A DNA stretch of 64,000 nucleotides, taken from assembly GCA_006226375.1 (NCBI GenBank), contig SBHC01000003.1, positions 1-64,000 of the forward strand, in the 5' to 3' direction. A model generated the notes under the pieces. It saw only the letters and a list, made by a program, of their open reading frames with translations. It did not search any database and was not told where the DNA came from. Origin of the DNA: Deltaproteobacteria bacterium (GTDB taxonomy: Bacteria > Myxococcota_C > UBA6777). Positions 1 through 8,926 of this stretch are shown in pieces (positions within the stretch are counted from its first letter, which is position 1; each line of letters opens with the position of its first letter). Made by a program: the position numbers and the translations under genes.

Positions 1-1
1 G

Positions 2-1219
2 CACGACATGGAAGTGTATTGCATTGAAGAAGCCTGTGTAGGTCGCGGAGACGCAGCCTGTCGCATGGTGGGACGGACCCGAGACGAGTGGGGAGACATC
101 ATCGAACCTCACCTCGTATACTACGAAAAAGACTGCCTCGACGAATCACTCAATGTCCTCCGAAAAGAGCTACAAAAGACAGAGGAAGCCCTCAACGCGA
201 AGAAACAAAGGCTGGGCGAGATCGCAGACGATGATGTCGACGGTATCGTCGCTCGAAGTCGCAAGATGAAGCAGGTCTTAGAAGTCGCTCAGCGTGTCGC
301 AGCCGTCGATTCTTCGGTGCTGTTGTTGGGAGAGACAGGCGTAGGAAAAGAGCGACTTGCTCGATTCATCCACACCCACTCCACCCGCGCAGCCGGCCCT
401 TTTGTAGCGGTCAACTGCGGTGCCTTGCCAGAGGGGCTTTTGGAGAGTGAACTGTTTGGTTTTGTGAGGGGAGCCTTTACAGGTGCGGACCACGATCGTG
501 CAGGGCTCTTTGAAGCAGCCCAAGGAGGCACTCTGTTCCTTGATGAAGTCGGTGAAGTGTCTCCGACATTGCAACTTCGGCTTCTCCGTGTGCTTCAAGA
601 ACGAAAAGTTCGGCGCTTGGGAGAAAATCGCGACCGCCCCGTCGACATTCGTTTGTTGGCAGCCACACACCGCTCGATCGAAGATGCAGTGGCCAGTGGC
701 GACTTTCGGGAAGATCTTTACTACCGTCTGCGCGTCATTGAGATCCGGATTCCCCCTCTTCGCGAACGGCTCGACGATATCCTTCCGCTCGCTCGGGTTC
801 AGCTCAAGGAGACAGCGTACCGCTTCCAGCGCGAGGTCTCTGACATCTCTCCTGCAGTCGCCCGGGTCCTCCTCCAACATCCATGGCCAGGAAACGTGCG
901 CGAGCTCCACAACGCCATGGAACGAGCCGTTGTGTTTGCGGACGCTACGACGCTTCAGCCCAACGATTTACCACCCGAGGTCGCTTCACTATCAGTCTTG
1001 TCCGCAGCGCAGGAAGAAGAACCCATAGATTCTCAAGAGCCTCCAGAAGAGGCCCCCATCCTTCCCTTGGCCGAAGTCGAGCGAGAGCATATCCTCGCAG
1101 CTCTGGAGCAGACCAACGGGAACAAAACGGAGGCAGCACGCCAACTCAAAATCGGGGTGGCAACTCTCTTCCGCAAAATCAAAAAATACCAAGCGGAAGG
1201 ACACCTCTCTGATAGCTAA
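2..1219 (+). CDS. sigma-54-dependent transcriptional activator (5' end outside the window)
   Basis: This is the 3' part of a bacterial enhancer-binding protein that activates sigma-54 RNA polymerase; the reading frame is open to the window edge, so the true start lies upstream. The first visible ~30 residues (CIEEAC, GD..C, W) look like the end of a V4R/XylR-type ligand-sensing domain, followed by a short coiled linker. Numbering from the first Met at position 8, the AAA+ domain has Walker A GETGVGKE near residues 108-115, the sigma-54-contacting GAFTGA loop at 155-160 and Walker B TLFLDE at 175-180. A Fis-type helix-turn-helix (NKTEAARQLKI) closes the protein. The ligand is unknown; XylR/DmpR relatives sense aromatic compounds, but this cannot be read from the fragment. 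No clear -24/-12 promoter was found next to the downstream oxidoreductase. Confidence 0.93.
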   Translation, partial: HDMEVYCIEEACVGRGDAACRMVGRTRDEWGDIIEPHLVYYEKDCLDESLNVLRKELQKTEEALNAKKQRLGEIADDDVDGIVARSRKMKQVLEVAQRVAAVDSSVLLLGETGVGKERLARFIHTHSTRAAGPFVAVNCGALPEGLLESELFGFVRGAFTGADHDRAGLFEAAQGGTLFLDEVGEVSPTLQLRLLRVLQERKVRRLGENRDRPVDIRLLAATHRSIEDAVASGDFREDLYYRLRVIEIRIPPLRERLDDILPLARVQLKETAYRFQREVSDISPAVARVLLQHPWPGNVRELHNAMERAVVFADATTLQPNDLPPEVASLSVLSAAQEEEPIDSQEPPEEAPILPLAEVEREHILAALEQTNGNKTEAARQLKIGVATLFRKIKKYQAEGHLSDS

Positions 1220-1576
1220 AATTAAGCTATCAAACCTAGCTATTCCAGAGACTCCACATTCCTTTCTTTCAAGACAACGAGTGGAGTATGGGGACCTCCA
1301 AAGGGTCAGATCTCCTCGCCAAAATGATTCACTGAATTAATTCAGAAACACCCGTTAATAGGCCACTTTGGATCACGTTCTAGTATTATTTTGAAAGTGT
1401 GCTAGGCTTGTCACACTTTTTTTACATTTTCTGAAACTCTTCCTATGACAAGGCTTCCACCACTTATCCAAAAACGTAGCTTGACAAAGCTAAAGAAACT
1501 TGGTTGAGAGGCATGCGTGCTTTGCACAAAAAGGCAAGCTTTGGAGTGTGAGGCTCAAATACAACAGGAAACGACG
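1220..1576. other. intergenic region behind the sigma-54 regulator
   Basis: This stretch has no convincing gene. It begins with a short AT-rich inverted repeat overlapping the stop codon (GATAGCT at 1211-1217 and AGCTATC at 1225-1231), contains a terminator-like hairpin at 1394-1423, and ends with the leader of the FAD oxidoreductase. A TTGACA hexamer lies at 1481-1486 but without a good -10 partner at normal spacing, so no promoter is called. Confidence 0.6.
1394..1423 (+). terminator. rho-independent terminator
   Basis: AAAGTGTG (1394-1401) pairs perfectly with CACACTTT (1412-1419) around a 10-base loop, and a run of seven T (1417-1423) follows on the plus strand. The stem is short and only moderately GC-rich. 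Its position about 175 bases after the regulator stop fits termination of that transcript. Confidence 0.6.
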
Positions 1577-3226
1577 ATGGTGCAACTGCCAACCTACAAG
1601 ACCAAAGAGCGCGTGAAGAACGAACCCCCCGAGAAGGTGGACATTGCCATCATTGGGACAGGACTGGGAGGCCTCACAGCGGGAGCCTTTCTGGCTCGGA
1701 ACGGATGGCGTGTTGCTTGCTTTGACACCCATTATGTTGCCGGAGGATGCGCCACACAGTTTTCCCGAGGCAGCAGCAAAAACCGCTATATGTTTGATGT
1801 TGGGCTTCACTACATCGGAGATTGCCACGCAGAAGGTAAGATCCCAACCATTCTAAGGGGTCTGGGCATTGAGCAAGAGTTTGAGTCCATGGACGAAGAT
1901 GGATTTGACACGCTTGTCTTTCCAGATTTTTCGTTCAAGACCCCAGCCAACCACGACCTGTACCGCGAACGCCTCGTCGAGCTTTTCCCCGAAGAGCGCA
2001 AAGGCATCGACAAGTACATGAAGTTCTTGCGCCAGGTCAACGGCGTGGCGACCAAGTCCGACCAAACCGAAGGCAAAGTTACACCCAGCATTGCCATGCA
2101 TGTGTTGTTCAAGGGTTGGCAAGTTATTCGCTACCAACAGAGCACACTGAAAGCAGTCCTCGACAACTGCACCCAAAACCCGAAGCTGCGGGCCGTTCTG
2201 GCGGGCCCTCATGGCGACTATGCGTTGCCTCCCAGCCAGGTCAGCGCGATGTTACACGGCGGGTTGGTGAACCACTACCTTCGAGGAGCGTACTACCCCA
2301 AAGGTGGTGGCCAGATTATGTCCGACAAGATCGCCGATAGCATCGAAGCCAACGGCGGAAGCATCCACCTTCGTCGGTCCGTCAGTGAGATCCTTATAGA
2401 GAAGGGTCGCGCGGTCGGAGTTCGCACCCGCTCTCACCGCGGAGAAGAGCACGAAGTTCGCGCCGATATCGTGGTGTCGGGAGCCGACCTGATCCAAACC
2501 TGCAAACATCTGATTGGCCCAGACCATCTCCCCTCAGCCTGGAAAAGCAAGCTCCGCTCGTGGAAGATGTCGCACGCCCTCTTCATTATGTTTTTGGGTG
2601 TCAACACGGACCTTCGTCAGCACGGCATGAGCGCCACCAACTACTGGAAGTTCGACGACTATGACGTTGAGAACCTCTACAAGCGGCTGGAACGTGACAA
2701 GCTCGTCATTCCCAACTGTAGCTACACCACCAGCGCGTCCATGAAAGACCCCCACAATGCCAGCCACCATGCACCAGAAGGTCACCAAACCCTGGAGATC
2801 ATGGCGATGGTGCAGGGGTCCAACGAGCTTTGGAACGTCACCGATGACGAGGTAGAGAGTTGGGCTTACCGTCACAAAGAGTCCTACCTCAAGCTCAAGT
2901 CACAGGTCGAAGACAAGCTGCTTGAACATCTGGATGAACAATTTCCTGGGGTACGCGAACACATCGTATTGAAGGAGTCCGCCACCCCAGTTAGTCATAG
3001 CCGTTATACCCAAGCTAGCGCAGGTACAAGCTATGGATTGGCCTCAACACCCGATCAATTTATGGCCAATCGCCCAGGGTATACGACTCCCATCAAAAAC
3101 TTGTACCTGTGTGGAGTGAATTCTCGTGCAGGCCACGGTATTGTTGGCGCGATGAGCTCAGGACATGAGTCCGCAAGCACCATCGCGCGCGCGCTCAAAC
3201 GACCTCTTCCCCCGATTTATACCTGA
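1577..3226 (+). CDS. FAD-dependent retinol saturase / carotenoid desaturase-like oxidoreductase
   Basis: This 549-residue flavoprotein belongs to the phytoene desaturase / carotenoid isomerase / retinol saturase group. The N-terminal dinucleotide fold shows VDIAIIGTGLGG (glycines at about residues 27-32), followed by the typical GGCATQF segment and a DVGLHYIG motif resembling the retinol 13,14-reductase branch. The C-terminal FAD-binding segment is LYLCGVNSRAGHGIVGAMSSG, typical of the family. The ATG at 1577 is chosen because AGGAA sits 6 bases upstream; a GTG at 1517 in the same frame would add 20 unconserved residues. A fatty-acid desaturase gene follows on the same strand, suggesting a shared lipid or polyene role. 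The substrate is not determinable; no other carotenoid genes are seen in the window. Confidence 0.88.
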   Translation: MVQLPTYKTKERVKNEPPEKVDIAIIGTGLGGLTAGAFLARNGWRVACFDTHYVAGGCATQFSRGSSKNRYMFDVGLHYIGDCHAEGKIPTILRGLGIEQEFESMDEDGFDTLVFPDFSFKTPANHDLYRERLVELFPEERKGIDKYMKFLRQVNGVATKSDQTEGKVTPSIAMHVLFKGWQVIRYQQSTLKAVLDNCTQNPKLRAVLAGPHGDYALPPSQVSAMLHGGLVNHYLRGAYYPKGGGQIMSDKIADSIEANGGSIHLRRSVSEILIEKGRAVGVRTRSHRGEEHEVRADIVVSGADLIQTCKHLIGPDHLPSAWKSKLRSWKMSHALFIMFLGVNTDLRQHGMSATNYWKFDDYDVENLYKRLERDKLVIPNCSYTTSASMKDPHNASHHAPEGHQTLEIMAMVQGSNELWNVTDDEVESWAYRHKESYLKLKSQVEDKLLEHLDEQFPGVREHIVLKESATPVSHSRYTQASAGTSYGLASTPDQFMANRPGYTTPIKNLYLCGVNSRAGHGIVGAMSSGHESASTIARALKRPLPPIYT

Positions 3227-3408
3227 GGGTGAAGAGAGGTCAGCCCAAGCCAGCCAACAACCCCTACCTTCACGAACACTGAGCGATTTTCCCTCCACGT
3301 CTACGTTTACCTACAACTTGAGAACAAATGGAACTCCTGAAGCGGAGCACGCGACCGCTTTGCTTTGGGATGCGTGTACCCTTCAACGTCTTCGACAAGG
3401 GAGGCCCC

Positions 3409-4401
3409 ATGCTTCATTATCGCGCAGACCTTCGCCCCCTCTTTTTCAACGCTTTGTACTTTGCGACTCTCGCCCTGGCCTGGTTCTTTACCCCGGCCTC
3501 TTGGATGTGGACAGCAACCCTTCTTGTGGTTCTCTTCATCACATCCTTCCAGGGAGCTGTACAAACTCACAACGCCATTCACCGGCCGATTTTTAAGATA
3601 CGCTGGCTCAACAAGATCTACCAGGTTGTGCTAACGCTGGTGTACGGTCACCCGGTCAGTTCGTATGTTCCAGGCCATAACTTAAGCCATCACAAACACA
3701 CCCAATCGCAAAGGGATGTGATGCGCACCTCCAAGGCCCAGTTTTCGTACAACCTGTTTAACTTTTTCTTCTTCATTCTTCTCGTAGCACCCGACATCAT
3801 GCGCGCGGATGGAGCTTACGCCAAAGCCATGCGCGATCGTCATCCTCGATGGCACCGACAGCTACGAATGGAACAGATCATCCTATGGACCTTTAACATT
3901 GGACTTCTGTTACTCGACTGGCAGAAAGCCTTGGTCTATTGGTTTGTACCCCACTTCTTTGCGCAGTGGGGCATCATCACGACCAACCTGCTTCAACACG
4001 ACGGCTGTGACGAGGACAGCGAATGGAACCACTCTCGCAACTTCGTCAGCCCTATTTTCAATTTCTTTGTGTTCAACAATGGGTTTCACACCATCCACCA
4101 CATGCGCCCCGGCCTGCACTGGAGCCTGACCTCTGATGAGCACAAAAAAACAGTCTCTCCGCATATCCACAAGAAACTGGAGGAGCCCTCGCTCTTCGCT
4201 TTCATCTGGCGCTATTTTGTTCTCAACCGACGGGAACGCTACGACGGAACACCGTTCTCACCCAAGCCTGCAGGAAAGGACGAATCCTGGATCCCCACAC
4301 CCCGGGAAACTCCGATGGATCTGGGAGCGGAAGCTCTTGAAGAAGCGACCCGCGAACTCGCCGAACAGGTCCGACTCAAAACCTCCTCCAAAGCTTCCTA
4401 A
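3409..4401 (+). CDS. membrane fatty acid desaturase family protein
   Basis: This is a di-iron membrane desaturase/hydroxylase-type enzyme of 330 residues. All three histidine clusters are present: HNAIH (about residues 54-58), HNLSHHKH (90-97) and HTIHH (227-231), set among hydrophobic segments (NALYFATLALAWFF, LFNFFFFILLV, ILWTFNIGLLLLDW). The ATG at 3409 is preferred because AAGGGAGG (3397-3404) lies just in front and the protein then begins with MLHYRADLRP; in-frame ATGs at 3328 and 3370 lack a good ribosome site but cannot be excluded. The C-terminal ~70 residues are charged and cytoplasmic-looking. It follows the FAD desaturase gene by under 200 bases, so co-transcription is plausible. 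The family includes acyl-lipid desaturases and carotenoid hydroxylases/ketolases; the exact substrate is unknown. Confidence 0.87.
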   Translation: MLHYRADLRPLFFNALYFATLALAWFFTPASWMWTATLLVVLFITSFQGAVQTHNAIHRPIFKIRWLNKIYQVVLTLVYGHPVSSYVPGHNLSHHKHTQSQRDVMRTSKAQFSYNLFNFFFFILLVAPDIMRADGAYAKAMRDRHPRWHRQLRMEQIILWTFNIGLLLLDWQKALVYWFVPHFFAQWGIITTNLLQHDGCDEDSEWNHSRNFVSPIFNFFVFNNGFHTIHHMRPGLHWSLTSDEHKKTVSPHIHKKLEEPSLFAFIWRYFVLNRRERYDGTPFSPKPAGKDESWIPTPRETPMDLGAEALEEATRELAEQVRLKTSSKAS

Positions 4402-4461
4402 ACAATCATTCTTTCTCTTACGCTTCCAACGCAGATAAAAGACCCATTTCCAACGTACGAG

Positions 4462-5637
4462 CTACGGCTCAAAATTTAAGATGGCAAACACGGCTGCTTT
4501 GGGTTGATGGTCTGTACCAAACAGCAAGGGATAGTTTTTTCGTCCGGCAACGGGGTGAGCGTTCAGCCACGTGGAATCGTCCGCAACACCCCACAACGTG
4601 ACGGAGGTCATCTTTTTGCTTTGCTCTCGGAAGAGTTCAAACAAAGCCCCGTAACGATGTGCTTGTTCAACTTGAAGTTCCTTGGTAAAGACCCGCTCGG
4701 GCTGAGGAGAAAAGGACCCATCCATAGCGTAGTCGTGGTAAATGGAGACATCAAGCTCGCTGATTTTGACGCTGTATCCTGCTGCAACAATCGCATCGAT
4801 AGCATGACGAATATCCCCAACGGCGGGCCAGGAAAGACTCCAATGCCCTTGCAAGCCCACCCCATCGACCTTGAGGCCTTTTTCTTCGTCGAGCCACTTC
4901 AACAACCGTAAGATTTTCTTGTACTTCGTTACAACGTTGTAGTCGTTGAGATACAGTTTACCTTTCGAGAAACCAGGGCGGATCGACTCCAAAACATCCT
5001 TCGTATACCGAAAGGCCCAATAGACGTACTCTCTTCCAGCGTCGTCATCACCACCAAAGTACGCGTGCCACCGAGAGCCTTCACTTTGGTCTCGAAACAG
5101 CTTCGAGGTGTCATCTGAGATGACTTCGTTCACAACGTCCCAGTTCTCCACAACATCAGCATACCGTCGCACTACAGCTTCGATATGCGTCTTCAGTCGC
5201 CTTCGTAAGGTTTGGATGGTGTCAGGCTGACCTGGAGTCAGCCCTTCGAACACCCAGCTTGGGGTCGAATGATGCCAAAGTAACGTATGACCCACCATTC
5301 GTTTTTTGTTTTGGCGTGCGTACTCCGCGACCCGATCGGCCTCACCAAAGGTAAACGTCCCCTCGGAAGCTTGCGTGTAAGACATCTTCATCGCATTTTC
5401 GCATGTGAGCTGGCTAAATTGCGTGGAAACAAGTGTCTCCACAGCCTTGAGTTGCCACGAAGAAACAGCGGCACCCACAGGAAAATACGGCGCATACGTC
5501 TGAGCAATGGGACGCTGGGTTGTATCCACCGGCGTGAGATCCGCGAGATACTGACAGCCTGCCACACCGCTGAACGCAGCAGCCAAACCCAAGACGAGAG
5601 CGAACCTTATGAATTGAGCCTTGCGACGTTGAGACAT
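4462..5637 (-). CDS. GH10 endo-1,4-beta-xylanase, lipoprotein
   Basis: This is a glycoside hydrolase family 10 enzyme that would cleave internal beta-1,4 bonds of xylan by a retaining mechanism. The signal peptide ends in a lipobox (SGVAGC, Cys28), so it is probably anchored in the outer membrane. The mature part shows the GH10 landmarks: GHTLLWH near 116-122, the acid/base Glu171 in WDVVNEV, the LYLNDYN motif near 228-234, and the nucleophile Glu294 in ISELDV, then TLWGVADD near the C-terminus. At 391 residues it is a single catalytic domain without a carbohydrate-binding module. It lies about 100 bases downstream of pntB on the same strand, but nothing links it functionally to the transhydrogenase. 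It suggests an organism that degrades plant polymer or algal debris. Confidence 0.95.
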   Translation of the reverse strand: MSQRRKAQFIRFALVLGLAAAFSGVAGCQYLADLTPVDTTQRPIAQTYAPYFPVGAAVSSWQLKAVETLVSTQFSQLTCENAMKMSYTQASEGTFTFGEADRVAEYARQNKKRMVGHTLLWHHSTPSWVFEGLTPGQPDTIQTLRRRLKTHIEAVVRRYADVVENWDVVNEVISDDTSKLFRDQSEGSRWHAYFGGDDDAGREYVYWAFRYTKDVLESIRPGFSKGKLYLNDYNVVTKYKKILRLLKWLDEEKGLKVDGVGLQGHWSLSWPAVGDIRHAIDAIVAAGYSVKISELDVSIYHDYAMDGSFSPQPERVFTKELQVEQAHRYGALFELFREQSKKMTSVTLWGVADDSTWLNAHPVAGRKNYPLLFGTDHQPKAAVFAILNFEP

Positions 5638-5738
5638 GTTGAGATTCCTACGAGGGGAGTCGGAATGAAAAAGGAGCTCAATCGACAGGAAGTTCGAGGG
5701 GTCAGAAACCTGAAGGGACGAGGTGGAGAGGTCGAAAC

Positions 5739-7121
5739 TTAGGTATCCTTGAACTCAGTAACGAGCGCGCTGATGGTGTCTTTGGCATCGCCGAAGAGCA
5801 TGCGTGTGTTTTCTCGCAGGAAGAGAGGATTCACCACACCAGAGAAGCCGCGACCTTTCCCTCGCTTGAGCGCGTATACAGTACGTGCCTCGTGAGCGCG
5901 AATGATCGGCATGCCGTAGAGAGGGCTACCTTCATCGTCGAGAGCGTCAGGGTTTACAACGTCGTTGGCGCCAATCACAATCGCGACATCGACCATCGGC
6001 ATGTTGGGGTTCACGTCTTCCATCTCCACAAGCTGCTCGTAGGGAACATCAGCTTCTGCAAGAAGAACGTTCATGTGACCCGGCATACGTCCAGCCACAG
6101 GGTGGATGCAGTATTGCACCTCGGTTCCGTTTTCTTCCAACAACGTACCCAGTTCCTTCACAGCGTGCTGCGCTTGCGCCATTGCCATTCCGTATCCAGG
6201 AATCACCACTACGCTGCTGGCAGCTTCCAAGACGTAGTAAGCGTCTTCGATGGTGGCAGGCTTCATCTCACCTTCTTGCGTTCCGCTGCTCGACTCGGTC
6301 GCGCCAAAGCCGCTGAACAAGACGTTCCACAAGGTTCGGTTCATCGCCTTGCACATGATGATGGTGAGGATAAGACCGCTGGCACCGACCAAACAACCTG
6401 CAACAATCAGAACGTTGTTTTGAATCACAAAGCCCGCTGCCGAAGCCGCCAACCCAGACAAGCTGTTAAGCAAAGACACAACCACAGGCATGTCGCCGCC
6501 ACCGATCGGCATAACACCGGTCCAGCCGAGGGCCAAGGAGGCAGCAGCCGCGAGAATCAGCAGCATCCATAGGAGGAACGGGTTCGACGGAAGCAAGACA
6601 TACAACGCACCGGCAACCACCACACCACCAAACAGCGCGGCGTTGATTTTGTGTTGTCCTTCAAAGACCTTGGCCTTTCCGTCTAGCTTTCCGGATAGCT
6701 TGCCCCAAGCGTACACACTACCTGTGAACGTGACGGAACCAATCAACACCGTGATGATCAAGACCGCCTGGGTGAAGTTGTCGAGGGTTGTCGCACCCTT
6801 GGCATGCTCAGCAACACCCACCAGCATACTGGCCAGACCACCAGAGCCGTTAAACAGGGCGACAAGTTCCGGCATCTCCGTCATTTCGACGCGTTGTGCA
6901 GCCACAGCGCCAATCACGGCACCGAGCACCAAGCCACCCACAATCCAGGGCCAGCTGACAAAGACTTTGCCGTTCAACAACGTCGCGACCACCGCGAGAA
7001 GCATACCAATGGAGGAGATCAAGTTCCCCCGACGAGCGGTGTCGGCTGAGCCCAGCATCTTGATGCCGAAGATGAACAGAATCGCTGAGATGATATAGAA
7101 GAAATCAATCAATGCACTCAT
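5739..7121 (-). CDS. pntB: proton-translocating NAD(P)+ transhydrogenase, beta subunit
   Basis: PntB carries the membrane domain and the NADP(H)-binding domain of the enzyme that couples inward proton flow to hydride transfer from NADH to NADP+. The first ~270 residues form many hydrophobic helices, with the conserved NGSGGLAS near 91-98 and the IGGGDMPVVVSLLNSLSG segment near 206-223. The C-terminal domain shows the NADP-binding GYGMAMAQAQ at 309-318 and the later GANDVVNPD and GFSGVVNPLF motifs. At 460 residues the length is normal. It begins 2 bases after the pntAB stop, so translation is probably coupled. It is the last gene of the pnt operon. Confidence 0.98.
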   Translation of the reverse strand: MSALIDFFYIISAILFIFGIKMLGSADTARRGNLISSIGMLLAVVATLLNGKVFVSWPWIVGGLVLGAVIGAVAAQRVEMTEMPELVALFNGSGGLASMLVGVAEHAKGATTLDNFTQAVLIITVLIGSVTFTGSVYAWGKLSGKLDGKAKVFEGQHKINAALFGGVVVAGALYVLLPSNPFLLWMLLILAAAASLALGWTGVMPIGGGDMPVVVSLLNSLSGLAASAAGFVIQNNVLIVAGCLVGASGLILTIIMCKAMNRTLWNVLFSGFGATESSSGTQEGEMKPATIEDAYYVLEAASSVVVIPGYGMAMAQAQHAVKELGTLLEENGTEVQYCIHPVAGRMPGHMNVLLAEADVPYEQLVEMEDVNPNMPMVDVAIVIGANDVVNPDALDDEGSPLYGMPIIRAHEARTVYALKRGKGRGFSGVVNPLFLRENTRMLFGDAKDTISALVTEFKDT

Positions 7122-7123
7122 GG

Positions 7124-7408
7124 CTATTTCTTACCCTTCGAGCGAAACATGCCAAGCATGCGGTCCGTTACCAGATAGCCTCCCACCACATTGACAGTGG
7201 CGAAGACGAGGGCAAGAAAGCCAACAATCTGAGCGATCAGGCTGTTGTCAATCATGGTAGCCAAGATGGCCCCCACGATGGTGATGCCAGAGATCGCGTT
7301 GGATCCCGACATGAGGGGAGTATGCAGCTGCGATGGAACCTTTGAGATCAACTCAAAGCCCAAGAACGCTGCCAGCGTAAAGATGAACAAAAGGAGCATG
7401 ATATTCAT
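7124..7408 (-). CDS. pntAB: NAD(P)+ transhydrogenase, alpha subunit part 2 (membrane)
   Basis: This 94-residue membrane protein supplies the helices that in E. coli form the C-terminal part of PntA; here it is a separate gene, as in Rhodospirillum and Thermus. Three hydrophobic segments are visible, with the conserved HTPLMSGSNAISGI loop in the middle. A clear ribosome site (GAGGAG, 8 bases before the ATG at 7408) fixes the start. It lies between pntAA and pntB with almost no spacing to pntB, so the three genes form one operon encoding a single inner-membrane complex. Confidence 0.97.
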   Translation of the reverse strand: MNIMLLLFIFTLAAFLGFELISKVPSQLHTPLMSGSNAISGITIVGAILATMIDNSLIAQIVGFLALVFATVNVVGGYLVTDRMLGMFRSKGKK

Positions 7409-7464
7409 GAGGCAATCTCCTCAACGTTGCAGGGTCTTCTTGTAAGAAGCTCCGCAACTCTGGG

Positions 7465-8607
7465 TTACTGGCTTTTTTCGGTCGACTTCGAGAACTTGGG
7501 ATGTACGATCGCGCCGTCGTGGGTCATCAAGCACCCTTCGATGATTTCATCCTCGCGCTTCAGCCCAAAGACCTTCTCTTCGCTGTCCCAGAAGTGCTCC
7601 AGGAAGTTAGCGAGGTTGGCTGCGTACATTTGGGACGCGTGCTTGGGAACGTGAAGTTCAAGCTTGCCCAAACCAATGATGCGGACACCGTTGGAAGTGA
7701 TGACTTCCTCATCGAGCTTTGTGCCAGCAACGTTCCCGCCGGTCTCGGCAGCCAGGTCCACAACAATGCTCCCTGACGCCATACCCGCGACCATATCTTC
7801 TGTGACAATCTGAGGAGCTTTCCGCCCGAACAATTTGGCAGTGGTAATCACAATGTCCGACTGGGCGCACACTTTTGCCATGCCTTGTCGTTGTTTTTCC
7901 AGCTGCTCTGCGGTGAGTTCCTTGGCATAGCCCTGGTCGGTTTGCCCGGTCTCACCCAGATCAATCTTGACAAACTTTGCGCCCAACGATTTGACTTGCT
8001 CTTCCACCACAGGGCGGGTGTCAAAGGCTTGCACCCTGGCTCCCAAACGACGGGCCGTTGCGATCGCCTGCAACCCGGCAACCCCAACGCCAATCACGAA
8101 CACTTTGGCTGGAGCAAGGGTTCCCGCAGGGGTCATCATCATCGGCAAGATCTTGTTCAACCGCTCGGTCGCAAGCACCACGCTGTAATAACCAGCGAGG
8201 TTCGCTTGGGAGCTCAACACGTCCATCTTTTGGGCGATGGTGGTTCGCGGCATCATATCGAGGCTGAATGCGCTAATGTTTGCCTTCGCAGCAGCTTCTA
8301 CCAGCGCCCCTTCGATGAAGGGGTTCAACACCCCCACAAACATCGAGCCGGGCTTTTGGCCTGACAACAACGCTGGGGTCGTGGTTCCAACCTCCAAGAC
8401 AATGTCAGCCTCGCCTCGCTTGCTGTCGTCGGGAACAAGAGTGACGCCAACGTCTTTGTATTCTTGATCGCTGTAGCCACTCAGTTCACCGAGGCCCGCT
8501 TGCGCAACCACCTCGGCACCAAGGCCGACCAGCTTCTTGGCTGAAGCAGGAGTTAACGCCGTCCGCGTCTCTCCGTTTTGTTGGGATTTGGGAGCATAGA
8601 TAAGCAT
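7465..8607 (-). CDS. pntAA: NAD(P)+ transhydrogenase, alpha subunit part 1 (NAD-binding)
   Basis: This 380-residue soluble subunit binds NAD(H) and delivers hydride to the NADP domain of PntB. It resembles alanine dehydrogenase: the N-terminus has the ETRTALTP motif at about 13-20, and the nucleotide-binding fold has VIGVGVAGLQAIATARRLGA with the glycine motif at about 173-178. The ATG at 8607 (MLIYAPK) is preferred over the upstream in-frame ATG at 8685, because the extra 26 residues are polar, lack family likeness and run into the leader. It is the first gene of the pnt operon; 56 bases separate it from pntAB. Together with the NAD kinase-like gene at 35 kb it could govern NADPH supply. Confidence 0.96.
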   Translation of the reverse strand: MLIYAPKSQQNGETRTALTPASAKKLVGLGAEVVAQAGLGELSGYSDQEYKDVGVTLVPDDSKRGEADIVLEVGTTTPALLSGQKPGSMFVGVLNPFIEGALVEAAAKANISAFSLDMMPRTTIAQKMDVLSSQANLAGYYSVVLATERLNKILPMMMTPAGTLAPAKVFVIGVGVAGLQAIATARRLGARVQAFDTRPVVEEQVKSLGAKFVKIDLGETGQTDQGYAKELTAEQLEKQRQGMAKVCAQSDIVITTAKLFGRKAPQIVTEDMVAGMASGSIVVDLAAETGGNVAGTKLDEEVITSNGVRIIGLGKLELHVPKHASQMYAANLANFLEHFWDSEEKVFGLKREDEIIEGCLMTHDGAIVHPKFSKSTEKSQ

Positions 8608-8926
8608 AATCCACTTACTCTTCGTTGGGGGTGAAGATGGTAGGTTCTCCCTGTGTGAGAGAACACAACTCCATGGGGGTCGCAAACATAGATGGGCGCG
8701 CGTGGTGAAACATCCCGGAGCCGAGGGACTTTACCACAACCGATGAGCTTCCCCAAAGGATTGTGATGTGGGTTCCTCTTCTTCAGTGCGCCATTCGCAC
8801 TACTTTCTTCAACTTTCTCTTGTTGAACAAGCAGAAAGCAGAGCTTCATTGTGCTCTTCCACAAAGAAGCTTACGCGAAACACCACTCTTTTTCTATCTT
8901 ATTCCCAGACCTTCCCACAACGAAAC
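8608..8926. other. intergenic region upstream of pntAA
   Basis: This stretch of about 320 bases separates the pnt operon from the end of the next minus-strand gene. It should hold the pnt promoter and the terminator of the upstream gene, but no clear -35/-10 pair or hairpin with a T-run could be picked out by eye. Confidence 0.5.

Noticed and set aside
1481-1509. TTGACA as a promoter for the FAD oxidoreductase
   Set aside because: The partner -10 at 17 bases is TTGAGA, too weak.
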